Source: an uncultured Saprospiraceae bacterium (GTDB lineage Bacteria; Bacteroidota; Bacteroidia; Chitinophagales; Saprospiraceae). Taken from it: a DNA stretch of 64,000 bases. Of the stretch, positions 59,406 through 64,000 are shown one piece after another; positions within the stretch are counted from its first letter, which is position 1; every line of letters starts with the position of its first letter. Below the pieces are notes generated by a model, which did not search any database, was not told where the DNA came from, and was given only the letters and a program-made list of their open reading frames with translations. Made by a program: the position numbers and the translations under genes. The stretch spans positions 1 through 64,000 of the forward strand of contig CALDYY010000056.1 in assembly GCA_937944245.1 (NCBI GenBank). The letters are read 5' to 3'.

Positions 59406-61412
59406 ATGCCTTTTGGATTGACAGAAGAAACAATTAAAAAAATAAATAGTGTTTTTGAGCGGCATAAGGCAGTGGAATCAGTTATTATTTATGGCTCACG
59501 CGCAAGAGGAAATTATAGAAAAGGTTCTGATATTGATTTGACCATTAAGGGCAACTTGGATATGGAAACGTTTTTTCGCATTGAAAATGAACTAGATGAC
59601 TTGCTTTTACCTTACATCATTGATTTATCCAGATTAGAAAAAATTAATAATACTGAATTAATAAAACAGATTCACCAAGTAGGCATTATTTTTTATAGAA
59701 GTAACAACATTATGAGTAGCAATAATACAACGGAAGCAACAGAAAGAAAATCGCTCAACTTTATTGAGGAAATTATTGAAAAAGAATTAGCCGAAGGCAA
59801 GCACAACGGTCGAGTATTGACGCGTTTCCCACCTGAACCAAATGGCTATCTGCACATTGGTCATGCAAAATCTATTTGCCTAAACTTTGGTGTCGCTCAA
59901 CAATACGGCGGAAAAACCAATCTCCGTTTTGATGATACTAACCCCACGAAAGAAAAAGTAGAATACGTGGACTCCATCATGGCGGATGTGAGATGGTTGG
60001 GCTTTGATTGGGAAGGAGAACCTAAATACGCCTCTGATTATTTTGATGCCCTTTATGAAATGGCGATTCAACTCATCAAGGCGGGTAAGGCTTATGTAGA
60101 TCACTCCACGTCGGAAGAAATTGCTGCTATGAAAGGAACGCCTACCGTTCCAGGAAAAAATAGCCCTTACAGAGACCGCTCCGTAGAAGAAAATTTGGAT
60201 TTATTTGAACGCATGAAAAATGGCGAATTTGAAGATGGTACTTGCGTCTTGCGTGCCAAATTGGATATGGCTTCGCCCAATATGCTCTTGCGCGACCCCA
60301 TTATTTACCGCATCAAAAAAGAACATCACCATCGCACTGGCGACAAATGGAACATTTATCCGATGTATGATTTTGCACATGGGCAGTCAGATGCGCTAGA
60401 GCAAATCACCCATTCTTTGTGTACTTTGGAATTTGAAAATCATCGTCCGCTATATAATTGGTTCATTCAAGAACTGGGTTTATATCCATCCCGCCAAATT
60501 GAATTTGCGCGATTGAACATGAACTACACCGTAACAAGCAAGCGCAAATTACTTCGACTGGTGGAGGAAAATTATGTGGCAGGCTGGGATGACCCAAGAA
60601 TGCCTACTATTTCTGGGATGCGCCGTCGAGGTTACACGCCTGCTGCCATTCGCAATTTTTGCGACCGTATCGGCATCGCGCGCAGAGAGAATGTAATTGA
60701 CCTCTCGCTGCTAGAATTTTTTGTAAGGGAGGATTTGAACAAGGTAGCTACGCGCGTGATGGCAGTGTTAGACCCTGTTAAACTTATCATTACCAACTAT
60801 CCGGAAGACCAAACGGAGCTATTGGAGATTGAGAACAACCCTGAAGATGAGCATAGTGGCAAGCGGCAAGTTCCTTTTAGTAGAGAACTATGGATTGAAA
60901 GAGAGGACTTTATGGAACAAGCACCTAAAAAATTTTTCCGATTGAGCATTGGTAATAATGTTCGATTGAAGGGAGCATATATCATTCAAGCAGAGGGTTG
61001 CAAAAAAAATAAGCGGACGGGTGAAATCATAGAGATTTATGCCACTTATGTTCCCAATAGTAAAAGTGGAGAAGATGTCTCTGGCATAAAAGCTAAAGGA
61101 ACGCTACACTGGGTAAGTGCCAAGCACGCTTTTAAGGCAGAGGCAAGGCTATACGATCGCCTATTCATGGACGAAAGCCCCGATAGCCATGAAGATAAAG
61201 ACTATACAGAATTTATAAATCCAGATTCACTAAAAGCAATTTACCCAATTTATTGTGAGCCAAGTTTAAAAAATGCTACTCTGAATGATCGTTACCAATT
61301 CTTGAGAATGGGCTATTTTGTTTTAGACCCCAATAGCACTAAACGAAAAATGGTATTTAATAGAACTGTAACGTTAAAAGACGGCTGGGCTAAGGAGCAA
61401 AAGAAAAATTAA
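59406..61412 (+). CDS. glnS: Minimal nucleotidyltransferase (MNT) domain fused to glutaminyl-tRNA synthetase
   Basis: Residues 1-~100: [27 protein letters not shown]...LPYIIDLS (GSx..DxD and third Asp). From Met103 (ATG 59712): [46 protein letters not shown], full GlnRS. Confidence 0.93.
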   Translation: MPFGLTEETIKKINSVFERHKAVESVIIYGSRARGNYRKGSDIDLTIKGNLDMETFFRIENELDDLLLPYIIDLSRLEKINNTELIKQIHQVGIIFYRSNNIMSSNNTTEATERKSLNFIEEIIEKELAEGKHNGRVLTRFPPEPNGYLHIGHAKSICLNFGVAQQYGGKTNLRFDDTNPTKEKVEYVDSIMADVRWLGFDWEGEPKYASDYFDALYEMAIQLIKAGKAYVDHSTSEEIAAMKGTPTVPGKNSPYRDRSVEENLDLFERMKNGEFEDGTCVLRAKLDMASPNMLLRDPIIYRIKKEHHHRTGDKWNIYPMYDFAHGQSDALEQITHSLCTLEFENHRPLYNWFIQELGLYPSRQIEFARLNMNYTVTSKRKLLRLVEENYVAGWDDPRMPTISGMRRRGYTPAAIRNFCDRIGIARRENVIDLSLLEFFVREDLNKVATRVMAVLDPVKLIITNYPEDQTELLEIENNPEDEHSGKRQVPFSRELWIEREDFMEQAPKKFFRLSIGNNVRLKGAYIIQAEGCKKNKRTGEIIEIYATYVPNSKSGEDVSGIKAKGTLHWVSAKHAFKAEARLYDRLFMDESPDSHEDKDYTEFINPDSLKAIYPIYCEPSLKNATLNDRYQFLRMGYFVLDPNSTKRKMVFNRTVTLKDGWAKEQKKN

Positions 61413-61456
61413 TAATATAAGGACATCTTTATATTTATAATGATATAAAAAAGAAG

Positions 61457-63607
61457 ATGATACTACTCAGTACCTTTGATACAACACTTCCTCTGACTAA
61501 TCCAGTGTTAAAGTTTTTTTTAATACTATTGATTATATTATTTGCACCAATTATTTTAAATAAAATAAAAATTCCCCATCTTTTAGGGCTTATTATTGCT
61601 GGTGCATTTGTTGGACCTAATGGGCTTTATATGATGGAGCGAGATAGTGCCATTATTCTATCAGGTACGGCGGGATTGTTATATATCATGTTTCTAGCTG
61701 GATTAGAAATTGACCTAGCCGATTTTAAAAAAAATAGCCAGAAAAGTATTGTTTTTGGACTTTATACATTTCTTATACCTATGTTATTAGGTACTTTAGC
61801 AAGTGTTTATATTTTAAAATTTTCGCTATCTACTTCTGTATTATTAGCAAGTATGTTTGCGTCCCACACGTTATTAGCATATCCATTAGTCAGTAAATTA
61901 GGTGTAGCCAAGAATAAAGCTGTAAACATTACAGTTGGCGGAACACTTATAACAGATACATTAGCTTTATTAGTATTAGCTGTTATTGTTGGAATGACTA
62001 ATGGCGAGATGAATGCTGCATTTTGGGTTCGTTTATCGCTATCTATTGTCGTTTTTGGATTAATTGTCATGCTACTTTTTCCTATCATTGGTAGATGGTT
62101 TTTTAAAAGATTTGATGATAATATTTCTCAATATATCTTTGTGATGGTGATGGTTTACTTAGGGGCAGTGCTTGCGGAAATAGCTGGTATTGAGGCTATT
62201 ATCGGTGCTTTCCTTGCAGGATTAGCACTGAATAGGCTTATTCCTCATACCTCACCTTTAATGAATAGAGTAGAGTTTGTGGGTAATGCTATTTTTATTC
62301 CTTTCTTCTTGATTAGTGTAGGTATGCTTATTGACTACCACGTCTTTTTTAAAGACTTAGAAACTATAAAGGTAGCTGCTGTTATGATATTTTGTGCTAC
62401 ATCTTCGAAATTTTTAGCTGCTTGGTTAACACAAAAAACATTTAAGTTTTCTGCTGATGAAAGAAGATTAGTCTTTGGACTGAGCAATGCCCAAGCCGCT
62501 GCTACACTAGCTGCTGTGCTGGTAGGTTATAATATTATTATTGGTCAAGCTCCAAACGGAGAGGCAATCAGATTATTAGATGATAGTATTCTAAACGGGA
62601 CAATATTAATGATTCTTTTTACCTGTACTATTGCTTCTTTTGTTGCCCAAAAAGGAGCAAAAAACATAGCATTACTAGAAGCTAGCGAAACTGTAGCAGA
62701 AGAATCAGATGAGCAAGAATACATCTTAATTCCAGTAAGCAATCTTGAAAATACAGAAGAATTAATTAATCTAGGAATTACTGTAAAATCAAAAAAAAAT
62801 AAAAGTAGATTATATGCTCTAAGTATTATAAATAATAACTCTACTGACCTTACTGCTGAGAAACAAGCTAAAAAAGTATTGGAAAAAGCAGTAATTACAG
62901 CGGCTTCTGCCGATATCATTTTACAAGATTTGCTTCGATATGATTTGAATATTACTAATGGTATTGTTGGCGTGGTAAAAGAAAAAAAAATTACTGATTT
63001 AATACTTGGCTTACATGTGAAAACAGGGATTTCAGATTCGTTTTTAGGTAATTTAACGGAAGGAATCTTATCAAAATGCAATAAAACAACGCTCATTTAT
63101 AAATCAGTTCAACCGCTGGCAACTATAAAAAGACACGTTATTATTATCCCCGAAAGAGCAGAGCGAGAAATTGGATTTCCATTTTGGTTAGTTAAGATTT
63201 GGAATATCGCTCGAAATTCTGGTGCTAAACTCGTATTCTATGCTTCAGAGCCGACATTAAGATTTATAAAAGATATTCAGCAAAAACACCCCGTGGAATG
63301 TAGCTTCAACATATTTGATAACTGGGATGATTTTTTAATTCTCTCCCGAGAAGTACATCAAGACGATAACTTTATCGTCGTGATGAGCCGAAAAGACCAC
63401 ATATCTTACACCAATGCCATGAGTAAAATGCCCTACTATCTAAATAAATATTTCTATAAGAACAGTTTTATTTTAATTTATCCAATGCAATTTGGGGTTG
63501 AAGAAGAACCCACCAGTATAGATTTTAAAAATCCAACAATGATAGAACCAATTGAAAAATTAGATGAAATTGGAAGAAATATTGCTAGGTTATTCAAGAA
63601 AAAATAA
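61457..63607 (+). CDS. Cation:proton antiporter (CPA2) with C-terminal universal-stress-like region
   Basis: 716 aa; KIPHLLGLIIAGAFVGPNGL, FLAGLEIDLADFKKN, GIEAIIGAFLAGLALNRLIP. Confidence 0.93.
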   Translation: MILLSTFDTTLPLTNPVLKFFLILLIILFAPIILNKIKIPHLLGLIIAGAFVGPNGLYMMERDSAIILSGTAGLLYIMFLAGLEIDLADFKKNSQKSIVFGLYTFLIPMLLGTLASVYILKFSLSTSVLLASMFASHTLLAYPLVSKLGVAKNKAVNITVGGTLITDTLALLVLAVIVGMTNGEMNAAFWVRLSLSIVVFGLIVMLLFPIIGRWFFKRFDDNISQYIFVMVMVYLGAVLAEIAGIEAIIGAFLAGLALNRLIPHTSPLMNRVEFVGNAIFIPFFLISVGMLIDYHVFFKDLETIKVAAVMIFCATSSKFLAAWLTQKTFKFSADERRLVFGLSNAQAAATLAAVLVGYNIIIGQAPNGEAIRLLDDSILNGTILMILFTCTIASFVAQKGAKNIALLEASETVAEESDEQEYILIPVSNLENTEELINLGITVKSKKNKSRLYALSIINNNSTDLTAEKQAKKVLEKAVITAASADIILQDLLRYDLNITNGIVGVVKEKKITDLILGLHVKTGISDSFLGNLTEGILSKCNKTTLIYKSVQPLATIKRHVIIIPERAEREIGFPFWLVKIWNIARNSGAKLVFYASEPTLRFIKDIQQKHPVECSFNIFDNWDDFLILSREVHQDDNFIVVMSRKDHISYTNAMSKMPYYLNKYFYKNSFILIYPMQFGVEEEPTSIDFKNPTMIEPIEKLDEIGRNIARLFKKK

Positions 63608-63711
63608 ATTGATAAATGTTAGATTTATTTTTTATCTATCCTTGAACTATTAAATTGTTCAATAGCTAAAAGTCTTAATAAAATAGGTTCTAATAAATAT
63701 TTAAAACGGAC

Positions 63712-64000
63712 ATGCGCAAAGAAGTAGAATTACAGATTTTACCAAGTGAAGTGGGAAACGAGGCTGCCATCGTAGCACAAGCGGCGCGTGTTTGTCATTT
63801 GCCTGTGCAGAAAATCACGCAGCTAGTGCCATTGCGTCGTTCCATTGATGCGCGTGGCAAACAACCCATTGTTCGTCTTAAAGTCGCAATTTATGCTGGA
63901 GAGTCTTTTGCTGGTGAACCTGCTTTGTTAGATAGTTTTCAAATGGTGGACGAGCGACCTGAAGTTCTCGTCATTGGAGCAGGACCAGCAGGTTACTTTG
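63712..64000 (+). CDS. NAD(P)/FAD-dependent oxidoreductase (truncated at window edge)
   Basis: Reads MRKEVELQILPSEVGNEAAIVAQAARVCHLPVQKITQLVPLRRSIDARGKQPIVRLKVAIYAGE...ERPEVLVIGAGPAGYF; runs off the end. Confidence 0.85.
   Translation, partial: MRKEVELQILPSEVGNEAAIVAQAARVCHLPVQKITQLVPLRRSIDARGKQPIVRLKVAIYAGESFAGEPALLDSFQMVDERPEVLVIGAGPAGYF

Overview
The window looks like chromosome from a Bacteroidota bacterium. Signs are a SusC/SusD pair, T9SS C-terminal sorting domains, SprB repeats and TAnnTTTG-type promoter elements. I see about 49 convincing protein-coding genes on both strands, mostly housekeeping, transport and envelope functions: NDH-2, RecX, aquaporin, KefF/KefC-like, YqeY, TonB-dependent receptors, RsmG, PurL, SulP transporter, TilS, HMG-CoA synthase, ArgS, GlnS, CPA2 antiporters. 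I saw no rRNA, tRNA, CRISPR array, prophage or transposase. The items most worth a second look are: (1) a beta-carbonic anhydrase frame next to a SulP transporter, interrupted by one in-frame TAA inside the zinc-binding HTxCGAV motif; (2) a complete minimal nucleotidyltransferase (MNT) domain fused in frame to the N-terminus of glutaminyl-tRNA synthetase; (3) an orphan protein with a predicted EAD11-like effector-associated domain and an unidentified beta-rich C-terminal domain; (4) a 156-bp MITE-like element in two copies, each able to fold end to end as a hairpin, plus associated direct repeats; (5) putative operator repeats around an S24 repressor gene and a palindrome family, ATAGTnnnACTAT, near a TetR/ECF-sigma cluster; (6) an unannotated 30-aa predicted membrane peptide with its own promoter and terminator. 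All family calls come from reading the translated sequences; no database search was run.
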